From assembly GCF_001590965.1 (NCBI RefSeq), contig NZ_BCTW01000005.1, positions 124,001 through 188,000 on the forward strand: a stretch of 64,000 nucleotides of DNA, read 5' to 3'. The position numbers and the translations under genes were made by a program. The notes under the pieces were generated by a model. The model was given only the letters and a program-made list of their open reading frames with translations. It was not told where the DNA came from and ran no database searches. Source of the stretch: Novosphingobium lentum NBRC 107847. Lineage in GTDB: Bacteria; Pseudomonadota; Alphaproteobacteria; Sphingomonadales; Sphingomonadaceae. Of the stretch, positions 54,134 to 61,662 are shown piece by piece; position 1 is the stretch's first letter, and each line of letters starts with the position of its first letter.

Positions 54134-56733
54134 GCGATAGCGACAACAAACCGACTCTGGGCCGCCGGCCGCTGGGGCTCAAGACCGCAGTCGAGGCGGG
54201 CGAGGTCAAGCAGACCTTCAGCCACGGCCGCACCAACAAGGTGGTGGTCGAGGTCAAGCGTCGCAAGCTGATGGCGCGTCCGGGTGAAGCCGCGCCCGCG
54301 CCGGCCGAAGTTGCGCCTGTAGCACCGGTTGCAGCCCCGCCGCCTCCGCCGCCGCCACCCCCGCCGGTGCGCGCAACACCCGTTGCCGATCGCGAGACGC
54401 GCCAGGAAACGCAGGCCCGCCTGCTGCGCGAGGCCGAAGAAGCCCGGCTCAATTCGCTCGAGGCCGCCAACCGCCGCGAGCAGGACGAGCGCCTGCGCGC
54501 GATCGAGGACGAACGTCGCCGCGTCGAGGACAAGGCGCGCGTCGAAACCGAAGGTCCGGCCAAGGCCGCACCCGTGGCCGAACCGCAGCCCGCGCCGGTC
54601 GCCACTGCGCCTGCCGCAGCTTCGGCCCCGGCTGAGAGCGCACCGGTCGCCAGCGCGGCGTCCGAAGCGAGCGAGGCTGCTCCGGCGGCCAGCGCCGCAG
54701 AACCCGCCACGCCCGCCGTTGCGGCGACTGCGACCGCAACCGCGCCGCGCCGGTTCACGCCCGTGGCCGCCGTCAAGCGGCCCGAGCCGCCCAAGAAGGC
54801 GCATCCGCGCGACAAGAACGCGGTCGCCGATCGCCGCCAGTCGGGCAAGCTGACCGTCAACAAGGCGCTCAACGAGGACGAAGGCGCCCGCGCCCGCAGC
54901 CTCGCCGCGCTCAAGCGTGCGCGCGAAAAGGAAAAGCGCGCGCATTATGCCGGTCAGTCGCAGCCGCGCGAAAAGCAGGTGCGCGACGTTATCGTGCCCG
55001 AGACGATCACCATCCAGGAACTGGCCAACCGCATGGCCGAAAAGGGCACGGACCTGGTCAAGGCGCTGTTCAAGATGGGCGTGCCGGTCACGATCAACGA
55101 GACGATCGACCAGGACACCGCCGAGCTGCTGGTGACCGATTTCGGCCACAACATCGTGCGCGTGAGCGACAGCGACGTCGACATCGACACCTCGGTCGAC
55201 GTCGATACCGAGGAATCGCTGGTCAAGCGTCCGCCGGTGGTCACGATCATGGGCCACGTCGATCACGGCAAGACATCGCTGCTCGATGCCCTGCGCGGCA
55301 CCGATGTGGTGCGCGGCGAAGCGGGTGGCATCACCCAGCATATCGGCGCCTACCAGATCAAGACCAAGGGCGGTGAGCTGATCACCTTCCTCGATACGCC
55401 GGGCCACGAAGCGTTCACCGAAATGCGCATGCGCGGCGCCAACGTGACCGACATCGTCATTCTGGTGGTCGCTGCCGACGATGGCATCATGCCGCAGACG
55501 ATCGAGGCGATCAACCACACCAAGGCGGCCGGCGTGCCGATGATCGTGGCGATCACCAAGTCGGACAAACCCGAAGCCAACGCCAAGAAGATCCGCGAAC
55601 GCCTGCTCGAGCACGAGATCGTGGTCGAGGAAATGTCGGGGGACGTGCAGGACGTGGAAGTGTCCGCCAAGACCGGCGCGGGGCTCGACCTGCTGATCGA
55701 GAAGATCCTGCTCCAGGCCGAACTGCTCGAACTGTCCGCCAATCCCGATCGCGCCGCAGAAGCCCGCGTGATCGAGGCCAAGCTCGACAAGGGCAAGGGC
55801 CCGCTCGCCACGGTGCTGATCACGCGCGGTACGCTCAAAGTGGGCGACGTGCTGGTCGTGGGCACCCAATCGGGCCGCGTCCGCGCGATGCTCGACGACA
55901 AGGGCCGCCAGGTGAAGGAAGCGTCGCCGTCGCTCCCGGTCGAAGTGCTGGGCATCGGCGGTGTGCCGATGGCCGGCGATACGCTGACGGTGGTTGAAAA
56001 CGAGGCCCGCGCGCGCGAAGTAGCATTGTATCGTCATGAAATGGCGACCGAAAAGCGCACCACGACCGCGCCCGCCAGCCTCGACACGATGTTTTCCGAT
56101 CTCGCCGCCAAGCAGACCGTCATCGAATACGCAGTGGTCATCAAGGCCGACGTGCAAGGGTCCGCCGAAGCGATCGTCAACGCGCTGCACAAGATCTCGA
56201 CTGACGAGATCAAGGTGCGCGTGCTCAATTCGGGCGTGGGTGCGATCACCGAAAGCGACGTAACCCTTGCGCAGGCCAGCGGCGCGCCGATCATCGGCTT
56301 CAACGTACGGCCCAACGCCAAGGCGCGTGAGATGATCGCGCGGTTCAAGGTGCGGATGAAGTACTTCGACGTGATCTACCAGCTGACCGACGACGTGCGC
56401 GCCGAAATGGCCGGCGAGCTCGGACCGGAGCGGATCGAAACCGTCGTCGGTCGCGCCGAGATCAAGGAAGTGTTCCCCGCCGGCAAGAAGGACAAGGCGG
56501 CCGGCCTGGTGGTTACCGACGGCTACATCCGCAAGGGTCTTTACGCCCGCGTCACGCGCGCCGATGTCATCGTCAGCAAGACCACGATCCAGTCGCTGCG
56601 GCGCTTCAAGGACGACGTCGCCGAAGTGCGCGCCGGCCTGGAATGCGGCGTTGTGCTGGAGGCCACCAACGACATCAAGCCGGGCGACATGCTCGAGACG
56701 TTCGACGTCGAGATGCGCGAACGGACGCTGTGA
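54130..56733 (+). CDS. infB: Translation initiation factor IF-2
   Basis: An 867-residue GTPase that brings initiator tRNA to the 30S subunit. A long Ala/Pro/Glu-rich N-terminal region (about 50-240) precedes an IF2-N domain (IVPETITIQELANRMAEKGT). G1 is [14 protein letters not shown] near residue 375, then FLDTPGHEAFTEMR and TKSDKPEA. Domains II to IV end with DMLETFDVEMRERTL. The ATG at 54130 overlaps the previous stop (ATGA); an ATG at 54121 is also possible. Confidence 0.97.
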   Translation: MSDSDNKPTLGRRPLGLKTAVEAGEVKQTFSHGRTNKVVVEVKRRKLMARPGEAAPAPAEVAPVAPVAAPPPPPPPPPPVRATPVADRETRQETQARLLREAEEARLNSLEAANRREQDERLRAIEDERRRVEDKARVETEGPAKAAPVAEPQPAPVATAPAAASAPAESAPVASAASEASEAAPAASAAEPATPAVAATATATAPRRFTPVAAVKRPEPPKKAHPRDKNAVADRRQSGKLTVNKALNEDEGARARSLAALKRAREKEKRAHYAGQSQPREKQVRDVIVPETITIQELANRMAEKGTDLVKALFKMGVPVTINETIDQDTAELLVTDFGHNIVRVSDSDVDIDTSVDVDTEESLVKRPPVVTIMGHVDHGKTSLLDALRGTDVVRGEAGGITQHIGAYQIKTKGGELITFLDTPGHEAFTEMRMRGANVTDIVILVVAADDGIMPQTIEAINHTKAAGVPMIVAITKSDKPEANAKKIRERLLEHEIVVEEMSGDVQDVEVSAKTGAGLDLLIEKILLQAELLELSANPDRAAEARVIEAKLDKGKGPLATVLITRGTLKVGDVLVVGTQSGRVRAMLDDKGRQVKEASPSLPVEVLGIGGVPMAGDTLTVVENEARAREVALYRHEMATEKRTTTAPASLDTMFSDLAAKQTVIEYAVVIKADVQGSAEAIVNALHKISTDEIKVRVLNSGVGAITESDVTLAQASGAPIIGFNVRPNAKAREMIARFKVRMKYFDVIYQLTDDVRAEMAGELGPERIETVVGRAEIKEVFPAGKKDKAAGLVVTDGYIRKGLYARVTRADVIVSKTTIQSLRRFKDDVAEVRAGLECGVVLEATNDIKPGDMLETFDVEMRERTL

Positions 56734-56737
56734 TGAA

Positions 56738-56780
56738 TTGTGCCATTTTGTCTTGAATTTATTTTGACATTATGGCACAA
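56738..56780 (+). promoter_or_regulatory. Inverted repeat over the toxin start codon
   Basis: Arms of 15 bases at 56738-56752 and 56766-56780 match at 13 of 15 positions, with cores TTGTGCCAT and ATGGCACAA. The 13-base spacer is AT-rich. The toxin ATG (56772) lies in the right arm, so the element could be a DNA operator bound by the HTH antitoxin or an RNA stem that hides the start codon. It also lies just after the infB stop. Confidence 0.65.
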
Positions 56781-57035
56781 GAGGTGCTCGAAATTCGATA
56801 TTCTGCGGACGTGTTGCGAACGTTGCGCCGATTGAACAAACGCGATCTCGTTCGACAAAAAATCGAGGAGCTTGCCAGAGACCCTCAAAGTCAGCGCGCC
56901 AATGTCATCCGTTTGCAAGGGAGGCCGGATTTTCGGCTGAGGGTGCAAGATTGGCGGGTGATCTTCCGGATTGAAGAAGGCACGCTCTGGATTGATCAAG
57001 TCCTTCCGCGTGGATCGGCATACGAGGTGATCTGA
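56772..57035 (+). CDS. RelE/ParE-family toxin
   Basis: An 87-residue RelE-fold protein. VLEIRYSADVLRTLRRLNKR and the C-terminal strands GRPDFRLRVQDWRVIFRIEE and VLPRGSAYEVI are family features. The basic/aromatic mRNA interferase-type residues fit a ribosome-dependent RNase, though ParE-type gyrase action cannot be excluded. Its stop overlaps the antitoxin start by one base. Base composition is noticeably lower in GC than its neighbours. Confidence 0.88.
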   Translation: MAQEVLEIRYSADVLRTLRRLNKRDLVRQKIEELARDPQSQRANVIRLQGRPDFRLRVQDWRVIFRIEEGTLWIDQVLPRGSAYEVI

Positions 57036-57409
57036 TGGGCGTACAGATTCTGGAAATCGCCGGCAGGAAAATGGCGGTTCTGCCGCTCGACGATTACGAG
57101 CGCCTGCTCGAAACTGCCGAGGACCGCGAGGATATTGCCGCTGCGATCGAGGCGGAGCGTCGGCGCAAGGATGGCGTGGAGTATCTGCCTGCGGGAATGG
57201 TGGATCGTATTCTCGATGGCGAGAATGCGTTGCGGGTGTGGAGAGAATATCGCGGCATGACCATTGCAGAGCTCGCGGAAAAGTCCGGCTACGGAATTTC
57301 GATGATCTCCAAGATCGAAACCGGATCGCGGCAAGGCACGGTTTCGTTGTGGAAGGCGGTCGCCGCTGCGCTCGGTGTCCTTCCGGACGATATCATGCCG
57401 GTAGATTGA
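57035..57409 (+). CDS. Antitoxin with Phd-like N-terminus and XRE HTH
   Basis: A 124-residue protein. The first part (VQILEIAGRKMAVLPLDDYE) resembles the Phd/YefM type fold. A linker leads to an XRE-type helix-turn-helix (MTIAELAEKSGYGISMISKI then ETGSRQGTVSLWKAVAAALG). It probably neutralises the toxin and represses the pair through the inverted repeat upstream. Toxin-first order is like HigBA. The module seems inserted between infB and the DUF1697/rbfA genes. Confidence 0.86.
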   Translation: MGVQILEIAGRKMAVLPLDDYERLLETAEDREDIAAAIEAERRRKDGVEYLPAGMVDRILDGENALRVWREYRGMTIAELAEKSGYGISMISKIETGSRQGTVSLWKAVAAALGVLPDDIMPVD

Positions 57410-57416
57410 CGCGACC

Positions 57417-57962
57417 ATTCCCCGCTACGTCGCCTTTTTCGGTTCGATCAATGTCGGTGGCAACCGGCTGAAGATGGCGGACTTGCGCGCCGCGTTCGAG
57501 GCTGAGGGGTTCGAGAACGTCGAAACCGTGGTGGCCAGCGGCAACGTGCTGTTCGACTTTGCCGAGCGGCCGACGCCGGGGCTGGAGGAAATGCTCGGGT
57601 TCATGATGGGCAACAAGTTCGCGATGCGCAGCGTGGTCGCGGTGCGGGATCGCGATGAAGTCGCCGCCGCGATTGCCGACAATCCGTTTGCGGCCGCCGG
57701 CGACGACAAACAGGTGCACACGCTGTTTCTCGACGGGCAGTCGACTTCCGAGCAGTTCGACCGGCTCGTGGCCGACCACGCCGGGCGCGGCCGCGAACGG
57801 CTCGCGCCGGGCGATCGGGCGATCTATATCGATTTTGTGGACGGGGTCGCCGACAGCAAGCTGATCGGGCCGTTCCTCGAAAAGCGGCTGGGGCAACGCG
57901 GCACCGCGCGCAACATGCGCTCGCTGGCGCGGATCGTGGCCAAGATGGACGAGGGAACCTGA
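57417..57962 (+). CDS. DUF1697 protein, non-canonical or lost start
   Basis: About 181 residues of the DUF1697 family (function unknown). The conserved N-terminus reads [20 protein letters not shown] from 57420. The frame is closed by a stop at 57402, and no ATG, GTG or TTG lies between that stop and the conserved segment. An ATT at 57417 sits just where the start is expected. The first ATG at 57474 would remove 19 conserved residues. It follows the antitoxin stop closely, so the start may have been altered when the module entered. Confidence 0.75.
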   Translation: MPRYVAFFGSINVGGNRLKMADLRAAFEAEGFENVETVVASGNVLFDFAERPTPGLEEMLGFMMGNKFAMRSVVAVRDRDEVAAAIADNPFAAAGDDKQVHTLFLDGQSTSEQFDRLVADHAGRGRERLAPGDRAIYIDFVDGVADSKLIGPFLEKRLGQRGTARNMRSLARIVAKMDEGT

Positions 57963-57964
57963 CG

Positions 57965-58387
57965 ATGGCGCGCCCGCCCGCTACCCCCGAAACGCGATCG
58001 GTCCGCCTGCTCAAGGTGGGCGAACAGGTGCGTCACGTGCTGTCCGAACTGCTTACCCGGCAGGAAGTGCACGATCCGGTGCTGACGTCGGCCACCGTGT
58101 CGATCACCGAAGTGCGCATGTCGCCCGATCTGCGCCACGCGCGCGTGTTCGTGAAGCCGCTACTGGGGCACGAGGAAGCCGTGGTGGTCAAGGCGCTGCG
58201 CACCAACACCGCCTATTTCCAGCGCGAAGTGGCCGGGCGGCTGAAACTGCGCTTTGCCGCCAAGCTGCAGTTCATGCCCGACGACAGTTTCGACGAGGCG
58301 GCGAAGATCGAGGCGCTGCTGCGCGATCCCAAGGTCGCGCGCGACCTTGCCGCCGATGAGGATGCCGCCGGCGAGGAAGAGGGCTGA
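57965..58387 (+). CDS. rbfA: Ribosome-binding factor A
   Basis: A 140-residue cold-adaptation factor for late 30S maturation. The KH-like fold contains [40 protein letters not shown] and [21 protein letters not shown] short acidic tail ends the protein. It starts two bases after the DUF1697 stop and is in the usual place after infB. Confidence 0.95.
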   Translation: MARPPATPETRSVRLLKVGEQVRHVLSELLTRQEVHDPVLTSATVSITEVRMSPDLRHARVFVKPLLGHEEAVVVKALRTNTAYFQREVAGRLKLRFAAKLQFMPDDSFDEAAKIEALLRDPKVARDLAADEDAAGEEEG

Positions 58388-58398
58388 CCGGCCCGGCC

Positions 58399-58989
58399 AT
58401 GGCCAAGCTCTATTTCTACTACGCCAGCATGAACGCGGGCAAATCGACCACGCTGCTGCAGGCCGATTTCAACTACCGCGAGCGTGGCATGGCGACGATG
58501 CTGTGGACCGCCGCGCTCGACAGCCGGACCAGCCACGCGGGCATCGAGAGCCGCATCGGGCTGGGCGCCGAGGCGCATCGTTTCGATGCCGCGACCGATC
58601 TGTGGGCCCGCGTGTCCGCCGCCAACGCGGTCGAGCCGCTGGCTTGCGTGATGGTCGACGAGGCGCAGTTCCTCTCGCCCGCGCAAGTGTGGCAGCTGGC
58701 GCGGATCGCCGACGAGGCGGGCATCCCGGTACTGTGCTATGGCTTGCGCACCGATTTCCAGGGTGAGCTGTTCCCCGGCTCTGCGGTTCTGCTCGGCATC
58801 GCGGACTCGCTGGTCGAGCTGAAGGCGGTGTGCCACTGCGGGCGCAAGGCGACGATGAACTTGCGCATCGATGCCGATGGCGCGGCAGTGAAGGCCGGCG
58901 CGCAGACCGAGATTGGCGGCAACGACCGCTATGTCGCGCTGTGCCGCCGACACTTCAGCGAGGCGCTGGCGGGCGCGGCTGCGCCATGA
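58399..58989 (+). CDS. tdk: Thymidine kinase
   Basis: A 196-residue salvage enzyme phosphorylating thymidine. The P-loop is in YYASMNAGKSTTLLQADFN. VDEAQFLSPAQVWQLARIAD contains the Walker B and catalytic Glu, and GLRTDFQGELFPGS is the lasso-side loop. The zinc site is kept partly as CHCGRKA and LCRRHF. It has an ATGA overlap with the acetyltransferase gene. Confidence 0.95.
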   Translation: MAKLYFYYASMNAGKSTTLLQADFNYRERGMATMLWTAALDSRTSHAGIESRIGLGAEAHRFDAATDLWARVSAANAVEPLACVMVDEAQFLSPAQVWQLARIADEAGIPVLCYGLRTDFQGELFPGSAVLLGIADSLVELKAVCHCGRKATMNLRIDADGAAVKAGAQTEIGGNDRYVALCRRHFSEALAGAAAP

Positions 58990-59534
58990 GCGACGGGCTT
59001 CACATCGCGCTGGGTGGGGGCGACCTGATCCTCGAACCGCTGGCCGAGCGCCACCGCGAAGGCTTGCGGGCCGCCTGTGCGCAGGATGCCGAGATCTGGC
59101 AGATCTATCCGTTCACATATCTGGGCGATGCGTTCGATCCGCAGTTCGGGCGGATGCTGGCGGGCGGCGCGGTGCGGCGCTGCTATGCGATCGTCACCGA
59201 GGGCGAGATTGCGGGCATGACCGCATGGATCGAACATGGCGCGCCCGGCTGGTCGATCGAGATCGGCAACAGCTACATCGTCCCCGCGTTGCGCGGCACC
59301 GGCTTCAACCGCCGGTTCAAGGCGCTGATGCTGGATCACGCGTTCGCCTGCGGGCTGGCGCGCGTGGCGTTCAAGGTCGATGCGATCAACGCCCGCAGCC
59401 GCGCCGCCGTGCTCAAGCTGGGCTGCAGCGAGGAGGGCACGATGCGCCACGAACGCCAGACCTGGACCGGGCGCCTGCGCGACACCGTCCTGTTCAGCAT
59501 CCTGCGCGACGAATGGAAAACCGACCGGCCATGA
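58986..59534 (+). CDS. GNAT-family N-acetyltransferase
   Basis: A 182-residue acetyltransferase of the RimJ/RimL-like branch. LILEPLAERHREGLRAACAQ begins the domain. The acetyl-CoA motif is weak but present around YIVPALRGTGFNRRFKALML, and FKVDAINARSRAAVLKLGCS is typical of the family. The substrate may be a protein N-terminus, amino acid or antibiotic; context does not decide. It overlaps tdk and the next gene by four bases each. Confidence 0.88.
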   Translation: MSDGLHIALGGGDLILEPLAERHREGLRAACAQDAEIWQIYPFTYLGDAFDPQFGRMLAGGAVRRCYAIVTEGEIAGMTAWIEHGAPGWSIEIGNSYIVPALRGTGFNRRFKALMLDHAFACGLARVAFKVDAINARSRAAVLKLGCSEEGTMRHERQTWTGRLRDTVLFSILRDEWKTDRP

Positions 59535-60235
59535 ACAGCAGCACGATCTACGACGCCGCGACGCTGATCATCCCGCTGGTGATCGCCATTGTGTTCCATG
59601 AAGTGGCGCACGGGCTGGTCGCGCGGATGCTCGGTGATCCGACCGCCGCCGAACAGCGCCGGCTGAGCCTTAACCCGCTGCGCCATGTCGATCTGGTCGG
59701 CACGATCATCCTGCCGGGCATGCTGGCGCTGGCCAAGGCGCCGGTGTTCGGCTGGGCCAAGCCGGTGCCGGTCAACAAGTGGCGGCTGCGCAATCCGCGT
59801 CGCGACATGATGCTGGTGGGTGCGGCGGGCCCGGCCAGCAACCTCGTGCTGGCGCTGATCGGTGCGGTGTTGCTGGGACTGCTGGTGCGGTTCAGCACGA
59901 CGACCGCACAGCCCGGCGCGGTGGTGCTGTTCGTGGCCGAGAACCTCAAGAACTTCCTGGCGATCAACGTCTTCCTTGCGCTGTTCAACCTGCTGCCGCT
60001 GCCGCCGTTCGACGGGTCGCACATCGTCGAAGGGCTGCTGCCCGAACGCGCTGCCGCCGGTTATGCCAGGCTGCGCCCGCTGGGCTTTCCGCTGGTGTTC
60101 ATGCTGCTGATCGTGCTGCCGTATCTGGCGCCCAGCCTGCACTTGCTCGACCGCGTGCTGCTGCCACCGGTCAGCTGGCTGGTGGAGCATTACTTCGCGC
60201 TGGCGGGGGCTGTGGCTGGTCCGGAGCCGGTCTGA
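59531..60235 (+). CDS. Site-2 protease-like membrane metalloprotease
   Basis: A 234-residue polytopic membrane protein. The zinc motif HExxH is in IVFHEVAHGLVARMLGD at the first helix. The second signature is NLLPLPPFDGSHIVEGLLPE. It lacks a PDZ domain and is of the compact Rip/YwhC-like type. Such proteases cut transmembrane segments of regulators, but no substrate gene is adjacent. It is coupled to the GNAT gene by ATGA. Confidence 0.9.
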   Translation: MNSSTIYDAATLIIPLVIAIVFHEVAHGLVARMLGDPTAAEQRRLSLNPLRHVDLVGTIILPGMLALAKAPVFGWAKPVPVNKWRLRNPRRDMMLVGAAGPASNLVLALIGAVLLGLLVRFSTTTAQPGAVVLFVAENLKNFLAINVFLALFNLLPLPPFDGSHIVEGLLPERAAAGYARLRPLGFPLVFMLLIVLPYLAPSLHLLDRVLLPPVSWLVEHYFALAGAVAGPEPV

Positions 60236-60240
60236 GCGCG

Positions 60241-61209
60241 ATGCCCGTCCTCGGCCCCAGCGGCTGGATCATCCTCGACAAGCCCGTGGGACTGGGCTCG
60301 ACGCAGGCCGTCGGCGCGGTCAAGCGCAACTTGCGCGAGGCGGGGTTGGGCAAGGTCAAGGTCGGCCACGGCGGCACGCTCGATCCGCTGGCCAGCGGGA
60401 TCCTGCCGATTGCGCTGGGCGAGGCGACCAAGCTGTGCGGGCAGATGCTCGACGCCAGCAAGGCATACGCGTTCACCGTCACCTTCGGCACGCAGACGGA
60501 TTCGCTCGATCTGGAAGGCAAAGTGATCGCGACGAGCGACCATCGCCCGACCATGGCGGAACTGGAGGCGGTGCTGCCGCGCTTCACCGGGCCGATTGAA
60601 CAAGTGCCGCCTGCGTTCTCCGCGCTGATGGTCGACGGCCAGCGTGCCTATGATCTCGCGCGCAAGGGTGAGGTGGTGGAACTGAAGTCGCGGCAGGTTG
60701 CCATCCACTCCCTGGCCCACGTTCGTGTCGAGCGAAGTCGAGGCACGTCACGCGAAGGTGTCTCGACTTCGCTCGACACGAACGGGTCAAGGAATTCCGC
60801 CACGCTTCTCGCAAATGTCTCAAAGGGCACCTATATCAGAAGCCTGGCGCGGGACATCGCGCTGGCGCTCGGCACGGTCGGCCATGTCACCATGTTGCGC
60901 CGGTTGCGGGCCGGTCCGTTCGGGCTCGACCGGGCGATTTCACTGGACAATCTCAACGCGGTCGGCCAAGGGGCGCCGCTTGAGAGCATACTCTTGCCGC
61001 TTGAGGCAGGGCTGGTCGACATCCCGGCTCTTGATCTCGACCCGGAACAGGCAAGGGCGGTCCGACAGGGCCGCGTTCTGACCGGGTTGCCCCATTCCGA
61101 CGGGCTTTACTGGGTGCGTTCCGGCGTTGTGCCGGTCGCGTTGGTAACGCTTTCAGGCGGTAGCCTGACCGTCAACCGGGGCTTCAACCTTCCCGATGTC
61201 GCGGAGTAA
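60241..61209 (+). CDS. truB: tRNA pseudouridine-55 synthase with in-frame palindromic insertion
   Basis: A 322-residue enzyme modifying U55 of tRNAs. The catalytic Asp is in [40 protein letters not shown] and [18 protein letters not shown] are other family motifs. Residues 161-181 are encoded by a 63-base palindrome inserted on codon boundaries between the two last-named motifs, in what should be a surface loop. Otherwise the length is normal. It starts five bases after the protease stop. Confidence 0.95.
   Translation: MPVLGPSGWIILDKPVGLGSTQAVGAVKRNLREAGLGKVKVGHGGTLDPLASGILPIALGEATKLCGQMLDASKAYAFTVTFGTQTDSLDLEGKVIATSDHRPTMAELEAVLPRFTGPIEQVPPAFSALMVDGQRAYDLARKGEVVELKSRQVAIHSLAHVRVERSRGTSREGVSTSLDTNGSRNSATLLANVSKGTYIRSLARDIALALGTVGHVTMLRRLRAGPFGLDRAISLDNLNAVGQGAPLESILLPLEAGLVDIPALDLDPEQARAVRQGRVLTGLPHSDGLYWVRSGVVPVALVTLSGGSLTVNRGFNLPDVAE
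60721..60783. repeat. Palindromic repeat inside truB
   Basis: Arms of 22 bases at 60721-60742 and 60762-60783 are perfect reverse complements, with the core GTGTCGAGCGAAGTCGAG. The 19-base loop has further pairing next to the arms. The element is exactly 63 bases, in frame, and has no stop codon in the truB frame. It looks like a REP-type dispersed element. Confidence 0.9.
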
Positions 61210-61213
61210 TATC

Positions 61214-61483
61214 ATGTCTATCAGTGCCGATCAGAAGCAGGAAATCATCGCCGACAATGCCCAGGGCAAAGGCGATACCGGTTCGCCGGAAGTTCAGGTG
61301 GCGATCATCACCACGCGCATCAACAACCTGACCGCGCACTTCAAGGATCACAAGAAAGACAACCATTCGCGCCGGGGCCTGCTGATGATGGTCAACAAGC
61401 GCCGTTCGCTGCTCGACTACCTGAAAAAGCGGGATGTCGACCGGTACAACGCGCTGATCGGCAAGCTTGGCCTTCGCAAGTAA
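61214..61483 (+). CDS. rpsO: 30S ribosomal protein S15
   Basis: An 89-residue protein that binds 16S rRNA early in 30S assembly. [20 protein letters not shown], then [20 protein letters not shown] and [20 protein letters not shown], are conserved. The ATG at 61214 lies four bases after the truB stop; an in-frame codon at 61196 lies inside truB. In E. coli S15 represses its own translation. Confidence 0.97.
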   Translation: MSISADQKQEIIADNAQGKGDTGSPEVQVAIITTRINNLTAHFKDHKKDNHSRRGLLMMVNKRRSLLDYLKKRDVDRYNALIGKLGLRK

Positions 61484-61497
61484 GTTTACGCGGGATG

Positions 61498-61521
61498 CGG
61501 CCCTTGATCGGGCCGTTTCTT
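61498..61521 (+). terminator. Hairpin between rpsO and pnp
   Basis: CGGCCC (61498-61503) pairs with GGGCCG (61510-61515), then TTTCTTG. It lies 14 bases after the rpsO stop. It may partly terminate rpsO transcripts or act as the RNase III or RNase E processing stem found between rpsO and pnp in other bacteria. Confidence 0.6.
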
Positions 61522-61662
61522 GCATCTGGCCCCTGCACGCAATGAGGCGGCGGGGCTAGCGAGGGGGGCGCACAGACGCGTCTCGACCGGTCCGGGACGG
61601 AACCCCCGGAACAAGAGGCCCCGCGCCGCAATCGGGCCGCGCGGGTTCACAAGGAAAACTGA

